From Dryobates pubescens (lineage: Eukaryota > Chordata > Aves > Piciformes > Picidae), in NCBI RefSeq assembly GCF_014839835.1, contig NC_071626.1:1054001-1118000 (forward strand): 64,000 nucleotides of DNA, read 5' to 3'. Below, one piece after another: positions 1 through 10,237 of this stretch. Each line of letters opens with the position of its first letter. The first letter of the stretch is position 1. The translations under genes were made by a program, and so were the position numbers. The notes below the pieces were generated by a model. That model made no database searches. It was given only the letters and a program-made list of their open reading frames with translations, and was not told where the DNA came from.

Positions 1-90
1 GTTTTTGACATTCAGAGGGAAAAAGCCTAACAGTCTGCTTCTACTGAGCTTCAAGAGCCAGTGAGAAGTGAAAGGCTATGAAATAAAATC

Positions 91-232
91 ATCACAGACT
101 CACAGAAGGGGTTGGGTTGGAAGGGACCTTAAAGATCATCCAGTTCAAACCCCCTGCCACAGGCAGGGACACCTCCCACCAGCCCAGGCTGCTCAGGGCC
201 TCATCCAGCCTGGCCTTGGACACCTCCAGGGA
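91..232 (-). repeat. CR1 LINE, 3' end fragment
   Basis: The plus strand reads as the reverse complement of a CR1 3' tip: the 'gttggaagggacc' block, then the paired 'cctgcca..ggcaggg' hairpin region, then 'cacctccaggga'. It is 5'-truncated, about 140 bp, and lies in CRADD intron 2. Confidence 0.9.
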
Positions 233-1567
233 AGCTTCAAGGAACAACCTGGCACCAGTCCTTAGTCCTGCAAAGGATCTGTGAAAGCTGAGGGCATTCT
301 GCTTGAGCAAAGAGAACGTTAATGGAGCATAAAGAAGTGAAAAGCAGGCAGGAGACTTCCACAAGTATGGATGATTCAAAGGGAAAAAAGAAAGCAAGAC
401 TTTAACGTCTGAGGCCAAGATACTGACCTACATCTGGAGAGTTTCAAGGTGCAAACAAAGGCAGTGTGCATGTGGCAGCCTTTCTGCACTCCAAATGGAC
501 TCTTTCAAGGACACTGTCACAGACAAATCCTCACCTGCTTCCAGAGAGGGAGGAGTGAGGCTCTCCAGCATGGCACTGAAGGACACATCTCACTGAAAGT
601 AAGCTTATGGGTTTCTTGGTGCCAGTGGCTCTTCCCTTGCTTAGGGCCAAGAACCTGCTGGAGCACTCTGCTGAGACAACAGCCTACAAGCTTGCTGTTT
701 CGAATGCAAAGTGAGGCTCCTCACCCCAAACCACATCTCCTTGCATGTAATCAGCACAGATCCTGCTGCTTACAGTTCCCCGTTCATTCCAGGGTGCACC
801 CAGCATTTATTAGGGCACAGATGGTGCTCCCTTCCTTTGGCACCTAAAGAACATCCCTCAGTATTCAAACAGACTTGGCTCTCTGCCTCTTGATCCTGCT
901 CTGCATTGCCACAGCAAGAATGACAGTAACCTTTCATCTCATCTGGAAGCCTTCCCTAAACTGCAGCCAAACTTTGGCAAGAGGATTACCAAGCCCGGTG
1001 GAGGCCAGAGGACCTGACATGAGTAAATCCAACCTGTCGGTCAGGGGCCGTGGAGAAGCAGACAAAGAAGCCCCAGAACGATCCAGAGAACAGCAATGGG
1101 GAGCAATTTTTCTAGTACCAGACCCCTTGCTCCTGAGTGTGTGTGATGGCTCTGTGTGGGGGCACTTCTGAACTGGGAGGACGATTCAACAGCTCAACCA
1201 GCAATTAGCAAACAAACAGGCTGATTTGAAAAGCAAACAAAGAGAATTAGCATGACAGGAGATGTCATAACAGCAAGCAAGGTCTCCTCCAGCAGGCTCA
1301 GGGCAGCAAGTCTGCATTGTGCTGACGGCTTGCAGAGTTTTCCTCTCTCTGGGCAGCACAGGACATTGATTTCCTGAACTCTGAAAGCTGTGCACCCATT
1401 CTGGAGCCAGCATAAAGCAAAGGCCACAGACTCACAACAGAAAGACAAGCTGCCCCTCACATTCCATTCAAAATCTCCTCAGCTAAGATAATGCCAGGTT
1501 TGTACAGCAGATCCTGACAAAGCACTCCTGAGTGAGCAGCAGACTGGGACAGGGGAGCACAGGATGG
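233..1567. other. CRADD intron 2 sequence, no gene recognised
   Basis: Single-copy-looking sequence between CR1 fragments. The open frames are short and resemble nothing I know. The death-domain exon of CRADD is not here. Confidence 0.6.
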
Positions 1568-1613
1568 TCACAGACTGCATCAGGCTGGGAGGGACCCTCA
1601 AAGATCAACTGGT
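1568..1613 (-). repeat. CR1 LINE tip, very short
   Basis: Only the last ~45 bp of a CR1 3' end (reverse of 'gatctttgagggtccctccc'). It sits 70 bp before the tip of the next, longer CR1 in the same orientation, with near-identical text, so it is a double tip or a partial duplication. Confidence 0.75.
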
Positions 1614-1684
1614 CTTAATCAGCCATCTCCATAGGCTCTCAGCCTCATGCAAAGCCAAAGCACACTGACACTGGAAAAATCACA

Positions 1685-2245
1685 CCCCAGAGGCACAGAA
1701 TGCATCAGGCTGGAAGGGACCCTCAAAGATCATCTTGTCCAACCCCCCTGCACTCAACAAGGACACCTCCAGGCTGCCCAGGGCCACATCAGGGCTGAGC
1801 TTCAATGTCTCCAGGGATGGAGCCTCAGCCACCTCCCTGGGCAGCCTGTGCCAGTGTCTCCCCAGCCTCCCTGTGCAGAGCTTCCTCCTGATGTCCAACC
1901 TAACTCTGCCCTGCTGCAGTTCCAAACCATTGCCCCTGGGCCTGTCCCCACAGCCCCTTCTGAACAGTCCCTCTCCAGCCTGCCTCCAGCTCCTCTTCAT
2001 ACGCTGAAATGCAGCTCTGAGGTCTCCCCAGAGCCTTCTCTCCTCCAGGCTGAACTCCCAACTCCCTCAGCCTGTCCTTGTAGGAGAGGTTCTCCACACC
2101 TCTTTATGGCCTCCTCTGGATCCTCTCCATCAGGTCCCTGTCTCTCTTGTACTGGGGGCTCCTTATCTGGACACAGCCCTGCAGGTGAGGTCTCCCCAGA
2201 GCAGAGGGGCAGGATCCCCTCTCTCCATCTCTGGCAATGGGCACT
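1685..2245 (-). repeat. CR1 LINE, ~560 bp 3' fragment
   Basis: Continuous reverse-orientation CR1 from the 3' tip ('catcaggctggaagggaccc') through the C-terminal ORF2 and 3'UTR blocks ('cctccaggctgaactcc', 'cctgtccttgtaggagaggt'). It closely resembles the copies at 9831-10237 and 55130-55664, suggesting one subfamily. Confidence 0.92.
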
Positions 2246-2438
2246 GGCAGCCCATTTCTGGCTCCTGTCCAGCTGCTAAGATGACCAAACTTCAGTGGAG
2301 GGGAGGGGAGGAAAGGGGAGAGCAGGGCTTGGAGAAAGGTTAATCAAACTGCTTGGAAACAATGTTCCTAAGTGAGGACTTGCTGGCAACAGGAGGCTAG
2401 CAGCCAGGGCAAGCTGCCAGGACTTGAGGCCAAAAATG

Positions 2439-2560
2439 ATAGAAACATAGCATGCTTGGGGTTGGAAGGGACTTGGAAAGGTCACCCAGTCCAAGCCTCC
2501 TGCAGCAGAGACATCTGCAACTCGAGCAGGTTGCTCAGAGCCCCAGGCAAGCTGACCCTG
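2439..2560 (-). repeat. CR1 LINE, 3' end fragment
   Basis: Reverse CR1 tip with 'cttggggttggaagggactt' followed by a diverged hairpin region. More diverged than its neighbours, so probably an older insertion. Confidence 0.75.
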
Positions 2561-2892
2561 TTGTGCTGACTTCAGAACTGCTCCCCAACTGCATGGCCAC
2601 AGGGGTAAAGAAACCACCTCTGAGCGAGCACCAAGCCCAGAGAGCTCATCCTAAAAGCACACTGGAATGTCAGAAAGCCAAAGGTTTGAGTAAATAAGAT
2701 TACAAAACAGCCACTCAACCAGTCAGCTCCTGAATTCGTTTTCAGGCTAGGCAAGGGCTGCTCATTTTGGGACTTGCTCTCCCATAAACAGAATGGGCAA
2801 AGCACATCTTCATCAGCACGTGCTACTGAGTGGAAATGACATTAAACCCCCAAGAAAAGCAAACACATGCCAGTCCTGGCAACACAAACCAT

Positions 2893-2955
2893 CCAGAATC
2901 ACAGAATTACTGAGGCTGGAGAGGATCTCTGAGGCCATGGAGCCCAGCCTGTGAA
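2893..2955 (-). repeat. CR1 LINE, short 3' tip
   Basis: About 60 bp of reverse CR1 tip ('agaatcacagaattactgag' and 'gctggagaggatctctgagg'). Confidence 0.65.
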
Positions 2956-3324
2956 ACAAAGCGCTCTAAAACACACACAAGCTGAACGACGATGAGCTGT
3001 GGGTGGTGAAGGGACATCTGCTGCTGCTGCTACTCAAAACTACTTTTTATAGTCCATCCCCTTTGAGGTGACAGAGCCCAGGTCCTCCTACACCCCAGCC
3101 TCTCCCAAGACAGCTTCTGCTCTCTCCTGGGGCTCAACCCTGCTCATTCCCCAAGCTTTGCAACACTTCCCAGCTTCAAGGAAACTCAGCCTGTCCCCTT
3201 TTCTTGGCCTCATGCTCAGTACCTGCATGGTGCACCACCTGAAATTCCTGCCATCTCCAATACTTTCAGAATCACAGCTTCAGAACAAGCTTCAAAGTAT
3301 CAGCAGCACCAGTCCTGGCCTTAC

Positions 3325-3630
3325 CTGCAGGATCCTGCACTGTCATTTCCTTGCGCTTGGCCACCAGCTTGTCTTTAACCCACGGGAACTCCTGCAAGGA
3401 GTCCAGGAACACATCAAAGGCCTTGGGTCCTCTGGTGGGGAGAATATCAAGGAGCATCATGGTTCTTCTCTGGGTGGTGGTCTGGGCTTTTATTTCTTGA
3501 ACATGGCTGTCTGTGAGAATCCCTTCTTGGTAGAGATACTGAATGACAACTCCATCCACCAGCACCTCCGTGCAGAGCTCCAGGCGCATCGAGCGCAAAA
3601 GCTGCTTGTCTCTGGCATCCATCTGGCAAT
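3325..3630 (-). CDS. CRADD: CRADD (RAIDD), CARD-coding exon with start codon
   Basis: CRADD is a cytosolic adaptor that joins caspase-2, through its CARD, to PIDD1, through its death domain, in the PIDDosome. The minus-strand frame starts at an ATG at 3622 ([16 protein letters not shown]) and gives 99 codons plus one base. It matches human CRADD nearly throughout: [23 protein letters not shown] and DSLQEFPWV are all recognisable, covering the six-helix CARD (about residues 1-90). The exon opens after a pyrimidine-rich acceptor ending CTGCAG at 3631 and closes at a GTAAGG donor (3324-3319) after the codons for 'DPAG', where I recall the human exon also ending. The death-domain exon is absent, as expected, because intron 2 is very long in mammals. 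I see no disruption; differences from human are conservative. Confidence 0.95.
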
Positions 3631-4094
3631 CTGCAGCACCACAAGAGGAGTGGGGAAGTGTCTGAAGATTGAAAGACTTCAACCTTTAACATCCAGAAGT
3701 GGTGCTGGAACAGCCAGAAGTGACGTTTGGTCCTTGGCAACCTTCAGAAAGCAAACCAAACTCAGTCACCAGCCTGGGTGGGAAAGCTGTTAACGACCCC
3801 CACCACCTCCTTTCCACTCTCTGCTCCTTCCCTGTCTCAGGAGCTAAAAGGCAGGCAGGAAACATCAGACAGGAAGAAAGCCTTTGGCTCTGCTCAGCCC
3901 AGTCCTTTGCTAGAATAAAAGCCAAGCCACACAGTCCTGCTCACTGACCAGTCAAGGTTCATCCCAGGCAGCCGGAGCATTTGCCAGCACCTCAGAGACT
4001 CTGTCCCTAAGAAGTCAGAGAGAAGCCACACCTGAGCTCTCTCACTGCTGCCTCTCTTGCAGTACCACAACAGCTGCAGCAGAACTGATGAGGC

Positions 4095-4475
4095 ATAGAA
4101 TCATGGAATTGTTTGGGTTGTTAAAGCCCTCTAAGATCACCCAGGCCAACCAGCAACCCAACCCCACCATGGCCACCAAACCCTGGCCCCAAGTGCCATG
4201 GCCACAGGTTTCATGAGCACCTCCAGGCATGGGGACTCCACCACCTCCCTGGGCAGCCTCTGCCAGTCCCTCACCACTCTTGCACCAAAGACATCTTTCC
4301 TCATTTCCAACCTAACCCTCCCCAGGCACAATTTCAGGCCATTGCCTCTTCTTCTACACCTGAGACTGGGGAGCAGAGCCCAACCCCCAGCTCACTGCAG
4401 CCTCCTCTCAGGGAGCTGTAGAGAGCAATGAGGTCTCCCTCAGCCTCCTCTGCTCCAGACTAAACAACATCAGGT
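4095..4475 (-). repeat. CR1 LINE, ~380 bp 3' fragment
   Basis: Reverse CR1 of the subfamily whose tip reads 'aattgtttgggttg' and whose body carries 'ccatggccacaggtt' and 'gacatctttcctca'. Related sense copies lie at 6657, 37283, 49290 and 61870. Confidence 0.9.
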
Positions 4476-6167
4476 CCCTGCAGGCAGCAGCAGCAGCAGG
4501 GAAGGTCTCAGCAGGTAGCTTTGGCCCACATGTGATGCACTTTGAGGAGGGGCAGAAATGTACCTTCTGAACCAGGTCATCCTCCCCTCTGACTCATCCT
4601 GGAAGGCTGCTCTGGAACTTGTCCTGATGGGGAGAAACGTTCTCTGGATTTCTCTCTCATGTGTATCCACCTTCTATTAATAGCTATTTGTTCTGCAGCT
4701 TAAGTAGCTCTCCTCCCTCCCTGCTATTTACCCTTCTAATGTGTTCACAGGATGCCCTCTGCTAGCTTCCATTTCACTTGATGACCACTCTGACCAAGGG
4801 GAGAAAAAATAAGCTGGAAAAGCATTTTATAGCCACTCTACAGAAGAGAAATCAGGGTGGAGAGAGCTCAAGCAACTGGCTCAAGATGATGCTGGGAGCC
4901 TGTGGCAGACCTGCAAAGAGAATTGAGATGTCTAGTCTAGTACTGACAAACATCTCCCTGGGCCCATTAATGGCACTTGAGAAGGGAAAAACTGTCAGAG
5001 TAATACAATTAAATGCTTTCTGGTGACAAAATAATGAAGTCAGAACAACTGCAGCAGGTGCTGAGTGTGATTGCCAAGAGAGTGGCTGATAATTAAAGGA
5101 GAGGCTGCTGTTCCACCAGCCACAGAAACTGCCCTGCATTCACCTGCAGGACATGGGCAGAGGATGCCAAAGGCTTGTAAGAAACCTCCTGAGGTCTTTG
5201 CAGCAGGAGAGGCCTCTCGAGGCCCCATCACAGCTTGGTTGGCCTGGCTGTCCAACCCAGGGCAGGCAGCCCACAGAACATCTGGGCATGCAAAGGGCAT
5301 CCTGGGTAGAATGCAAAGAGCCCAGGACCATGAGAGAGTCTGGGAAACACCACCTGTGCCACGTTCCTGTGTGCTGAAAGCAGTGCTGGAGGGCAGGTCC
5401 CTCCCAGGAGGACTCCACCTTTCCTGGCTTCTTCAGCATCTTTCTCCTATACCAAAGGGAATTTTCACCCCTTCTGTCTGACCCTTGGTTTGGGATCAAA
5501 CCACAGCAGCCGTGGCACAGGTCCTTCCAGAGGCTGGTTTGCTAAGCACAGCTCAAACATCAAACTCCACTCAGGAGTGCAATGAGAGCACAAGCAAGGA
5601 GCAGGATAAAAGGCAACCAAGCCAGAGGGCTGGACTTCCCCATTTGCTGTTGGGATGCTCCTTTTGGCCAGGTGAAGCTGCAGTCAGGCCTCTGACACAC
5701 ACTGCCTTTACACTACTGGGAGCAACCACTGCACTAAAGCTAAACCAGGTAAAATTTAGGCAGCAGATCTCCATTTCTCCATTCCAGGATTCCCTGACAG
5801 CCCCTGAGGGCTTGCAGAGTTCAAGGGAGTCACCCAGCAGCAGCCCTGAGGGCTTTATCTCAAGCAAGGCAGAGAACTCTTTCAGATGATAGGAAGCTCT
5901 ACCTGTGCTTCCATTCTGCACTGACCACCCAGAGTCCCTGTCCAGGAGCTTCCTCTCCCATGTGCCAGATGAGGAACACCAACAGCTCCAGCCACTGTGC
6001 AGCACCTGATGGGTTCCCCTTCTTCAGGGCCAACGTGGACAACACTTCTCAGAAACCAGGCCTTTCCCAATCATCCAACTCTGCACCTTGGTGGACTGCA
6101 AAATGCCTTTCAAGCCATGAACCTGGAGAGGGAACTTCTGCTGAGAAAGGTTCTTTGCTCACTGAAA

Positions 6168-6385
6168 GCAGGAGTGAGAAATTCTTTCCAGTGAGGCTGG
6201 GGAGACTCTGGCACAGGCTGCCCAGGGAGGCTGTGGCTGTCCCCTGCCTGGAGGTGTTCAAGGCCAGGCTGGATGAGGCCCTGAGCAGCCTGGGCTGGTG
6301 GGAGGTGTCCCTGCCCACGGCAGGGAGGTTGGAGCTGGGTGATCTTTAGGGTCCTTTCCAACCCAACCCATTCTATGATTCCCTG
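6168..6385 (+). repeat. CR1 LINE, 3' end fragment
   Basis: Sense-orientation CR1 3' end, from 'gaaattctttccagtgaggc' to the tip 'cattctatgattcc'. About 215 bp, 5'-truncated. Confidence 0.92.
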
Positions 6386-6656
6386 AACAACAGAGATTTT
6401 AGGGTCACCAACAGCAAGGCCACCAGCCCAGTAAACTTCCAGGCTGGAGTGCACTGGGCTTTAAGGTCTGCTTAAAAATTCAGCATTTCTCTGTGTGTCT
6501 GAGAAGGAAATGTCCAAGTCAGGAACTAAGCAGTTGGATATGGAAATGTATCCAGACTGTGGTGCCTAACAGTGCAGGGATGGAGTTTACTGCACCATGC
6601 CATTAATTTGAACTAATTTTAATCACAGCCTGTGTCTAGGGATACAAACACTGCAA

Positions 6657-6980
6657 TAAACTCCCTGAGAGGAGGCTGCAGTGAGCTGGGGGTTGGGCTC
6701 TGCTCCCTAGTCTCAGATGATAGAACAAGAGGCAATGGCCTGAGATTGTGCTAGGGGAGGGCTAGGTTGGAGATGAGGAAAAATGTCTTTGGTGCAAGAG
6801 TGGTCAGGGACTGGCAGAGGCTGCCCAGGGAGGTGGTGGAGTCCCCAGCCCTGGAGGTGCTCAGGAAAGCTGTGGCCATGGCACTTGGGGGCATGGTTTG
6901 GGGGCCATGGTGGGGCTGGGTTGGTGGTTGGACTGGATGATCTTAGGTCTTCTCCAGCCAAGACGGTTCTGTGATGCCAT
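6657..6980 (+). repeat. CR1 LINE, 3' end fragment
   Basis: Sense CR1 running from 'ctccctgagaggaggctgca' through 'gtggtcagggactggcagag' to a tip ending 'ggttctgtgatgcc'. Confidence 0.9.
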
Positions 6981-7809
6981 GAGTGTGGCTCACTGAAATG
7001 TTTGCATGGCTCAAACCTTCCACACCCAGCTCTAAAAATGCATCACCTCCCCTGCAGAGCCACAGCTCAGGAAACAGCCCCCCAGGCCCTGCTTTATCCC
7101 CACACCAACACCAGCAGGTCTGCATTGCTCCTGCCTCTGACACATCATTTATCTGTGACTGGGGATAAGACTTTTGAAAGCCTGGACTCAAAAAGGACTC
7201 CTTCTGGTCCTAAAACGCACATCCACTTAGTTCTTGGCTAGCTGCACGTTGGCAGCACCAGCTGCGCTGTGCTGCTCTTGGCTCCCAGAACATTCCCATG
7301 TGCCTGCTGAGCTACGAGTAAGGCATCCCCTACCTAACCCCTGAGTGAGCCTGGCTCCTCACAGCACCCCTACCAACTGCCCCCACGCCTCAAAACGCTT
7401 TTAACTCCTTCCCTCCAGCCGAGCGCCGGAAGCCGCCGCCGCAGCCCGGGGCCGGCTGCGCGCCCTGCTGGCCCCCGAGCCGGGAACCTCCCGCCGAGGC
7501 GAGGTCCAGCAGCAGCACCTCGGCTCTGCCCGCGGGCACGGCTGCCGCCCTGCCGCGGCGGACCCGCCGCCCCGGCCCGCCCCGCCGAAGCCCTTCCCCC
7601 GTCCCCGCTTCAGCCGCGCTGGGGGCTGCCGCCGCCGGGCCCCGCAGGCAGCGCTCGGGCTGAGGGCTCCAGTCCTGCTTCTGCTTCAGCCGCGCCGGGG
7701 GCAGCGGGCGGGCCGGGCCGAGCCGCTGGTGCCGCACCGCGGAGAGGGCGAGAGGAGAGGTCGGGGCGGTGAAAGCTGCGAGGGGAGAAGCCCCTGGGCC
7801 CGTACTTAC

Positions 7810-7900
7810 ACCAGGGAGCTGGGGGACTAACCGGCGCGCCCCGGCGAGCGCGGAGCCTGCGCGGGCACCGCCATCTTTGTTGAAGGCAAGAAGGCTTCGC
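7810..7900 (-). other. CRADD: CRADD noncoding exon 1 (predicted)
   Basis: The exon ends at a strong GT donor (exon base 7810, then GTAAGT). The upstream limit is a guess from the YY1-like element. It carries a 15-codon upstream reading frame (7874-7827, ATG..TAG), described separately. Confidence 0.55.
7827..7874 (-). CDS. Upstream ORF in CRADD 5'UTR
   Basis: A 15-codon frame (MAVPAQAPRSPGRAG, then TAG) whose ATG lies inside the AAGATGGCGG element. It is complete within exon 1, so it would be read before the CRADD start codon and could lower CRADD translation. If transcription starts downstream of the ATG, it is not translated. Confidence 0.35.
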   Translation of the reverse strand: MAVPAQAPRSPGRAG

Positions 7901-7976
7901 CGGAAGCCGCCGCAGCGCCCTGCCGCGGGCCGGCCGAGGGAGGGCCCCGCGCAGGGGAGAGGGAGCCGCGGCCGCC

Positions 7977-8035
7977 ATGTCAGCTGTGGGCAGCGCCGCG
8001 GGGCTGCCCCGCGGCTCGGGACGCCGCAGGGAAGG
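7977..8035 (+). other. Possible divergent transcript first exon
   Basis: On the plus strand of the CRADD island, GCCGCC precedes an ATG (7977), giving MSAVGSAAGLPRGSGRRRE before a possible GTGGGC donor at 8036. I do not recognise the peptide. It may be a divergent noncoding RNA or just open GC-rich sequence. Confidence 0.2.
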
Positions 8036-8399
8036 TGGGCCCGGGGCGGGGGGGGCTGTGGCGGTGCAGGGGTTTGCTCAGGGGGCCCCCGGCCGTGGCG
8101 GGGCTGGCGGGAGAGCCCTGCTGCCCCAGGCGGCGCCAGTGGGCAAAGGGCAGCAAAGCCGGGGAGGGCCGGCGGCAGCGCCCGGACAGCCCCGCGCCAG
8201 GCTTGGGGCAGCCCGGGGGAGAGAGAGGCCGCGGAGAGGCCACAGCTGAACGCTGCTGGGGGGGCAGCGGCTAGCAGTGGGGGTCCCCACGGAGGAGGGG
8301 TCCCCGCGGGGAGGGTCCCTGCCGGGGGGTTGGAGGACACGCTGCGTTCTGGGCAGCTGGGGGGTGGGAAGGGTGAAGGGTTCTTTAGCGGGGCGAAGG

Positions 8400-9830
8400 A
8401 GCTGTGTCTGAAATCAGATTGGAAAGGGCATAAATGCTGTTGTGGAAGCACAGGACTCGTTTCGGTTGGAAGAGAGCTTGAAGATGATCTTCCTTGGAAA
8501 GCGCCGAGCTCCTTGCTTTCTAGGGATAGCGGCTCCTGCTTGCGAGGCTGTGCCCCGGCGAACGCCGTCCAGCTGCTGCTGTCACAGCGTGTCAAACACG
8601 CAGTAATTCTCCGTTGAATACCAGATATGTTCAGCTTTATTGCTTTCATCTGAGCAGCTTGAAGATGAAGAAACTTTCCTAGATGAAAACCATTTAGTAA
8701 AGCAAGATGCAGCCTGTGCCTACCGCAGCGCTAGGCACGCTCTCCTCGGTTTGTTCATCTGTCGAATACAAACCCATCTCTCTCACCTCGTTTTGTCCAA
8801 ATGCTTGGAGCCAAAGGACGGCAGAAGAGAGAAAATTCATAGAGCTGCATCAAACCAGAGCAGTGTCATTTCCTAGCATACCATCAAAGAACTTTTCCCC
8901 ATCTTTACGTCGGTGTGAGGTGGGTGGAGCGGTGTCAGCCTTTGGGTTTTTTTTTTCATGTCAGGAACAGTGATGGAGGTGGGGGGAAAGGAGAAAGAGA
9001 AAGAGCCTGCAGAGCTGGAAGGTGCAACATGGAAGCTGCAGGCAGCCACAGGTTGCTGGCTGTGGTCTGCTCCGCTTGCTGCTGCCTGCCCTCTGGGCAA
9101 GCAGTGAAGGTGGTTGCTGCAGCTGCTGCTAGAAATGTTGCTGCTGTGTGGATCCCATTGGTACAGTCAGTTTAGACTCCTTGTGCAGATTTAAGGGTGT
9201 TGGGAAGGTGTAAAAAGGCATTTGGAAGAATTAAAGGCATTTGGAAGTCAGTTGTGGAAACCTTGAGGTGCCCTTCCTAGGTAGTGTCCCCAGGAAATGA
9301 TGTGGGAAAATAGGAACTGAAAAATGTTACTGGTAGAGCTCAAATGCTTCAGATGTTGGTTAGCTGCAGAGTTTGCATGGAGATGCACACTTGGTCCTGC
9401 TCAGAAAGCTTAGAGCCTTTTGATGCTTCATTTTGACAGCAAAGCTGAGAATTGATGTGGACACAGAATGTGACAGCACAGTCCTAAAGGCACAGCTCTG
9501 TGTGCTGGGTTTAAGGAATGTTTATAGATATATCTCAGTCCATCTATTCTGTGCCCAGCCTCTGCAGTGCTGCTGCTCGTTTGGTGCTTGTACAGCAGGA
9601 TTCTGATGGACAAAATGCTTTTATTTACAGATAATACATTTGATACAAGGCATTCCTTTTAAATAATTGATAACTAATATTTTATTCCCATGCTCTTACT
9701 AAGCCAAGGAAAAGATTTTTGTCTCAGGCACTACTGGGAACAGAGACAAAACATCCCATGGGTTGTTCCAGAGGGATGCACTAAGATAGTTACTGTGACC
9801 TTGAGGACACTGGAAACTACCCAAGCAAGT
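8400..9830. other. CRADD-SOCS2 intergenic sequence
   Basis: No gene recognised. A weak ~40-bp CR1-like string ('ggttggaagagagcttgaag') lies at about 8465-8500. Confidence 0.5.
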
Positions 9831-10237
9831 CACAGATTGCACTGGGTTTGGAAGGGACCCTGAAAGGTCATCTTGTCCAACAACCCTGCAGGCAGCAGGG
9901 ACAGCTCCAGCTAGAGCAGGCTGCCCAGGGCCACATCAGGTCTGATCTTGAATGTCTTCAGGGATGGGGCCTCAAACACATCCCTGGGCAGCCTGTGCCA
10001 GTGTCTCCCCAGCCTCCCTGTGCAGAGCTTCCTCCTGATGTCCAACCTAACTCTGCCCTGCTGCAGTTCCAAACCATTGCCTCTCATCCTATCCCACAGA
10101 CCCCTCTGAACAGTCCCTCCCCAGCCTGCCTATAGGTCCCCTTCAGGTACTGGAAGGCTGCTCTAAGGTCTCCCTAGAGCCTTCTCATCTCCAGGCTGAG
10201 CATCCCCAACTCTCCCAGCCTGTCCTCCAAGGAGAGG
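9831..10237 (-). repeat. CR1 LINE, ~400 bp 3' fragment
   Basis: Reverse CR1 of the same subfamily as 1685-2245: shared 'agcctgtgccagtgtctccc' and 'agagcttcctcctgatgtcc' blocks. Confidence 0.92.

Larger units (their letters stand above)
3631..7809 (-). other. CRADD: CRADD intron 1
   Basis: Inferred from the exon 1 donor GTAAGT (7809-7804) and the exon 2 acceptor at 3631. It contains three CR1 fragments (4095-4475, 6168-6385, 6657-6980) and otherwise unremarkable sequence. Confidence 0.7.
7380..8400. promoter_or_regulatory. CRADD: CpG island promoter of CRADD
   Basis: About 1 kb of dense CpG in a GC-poorer setting. On the minus strand it contains a GTAAGT donor joined to a short noncoding exon, and an AAGATGGCGG YY1-type element at about 7867-7876, typical just downstream of TATA-less start sites. 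The island continues on the far side of the inferred start site, so divergent plus-strand transcription is possible. Confidence 0.75.

Noticed and set aside
1-3324. CRADD death-domain exon
   Set aside because: No frame here resembles the death domain (QINQLAQRLG, SQTDIYRCK). It should lie off the left edge after a long intron.
7390-8649. A 419-codon minus-strand frame over the CRADD island
   Set aside because: Composition artefact of the CpG island. It runs through the CRADD promoter and exon 1 donor without any recognised domain.
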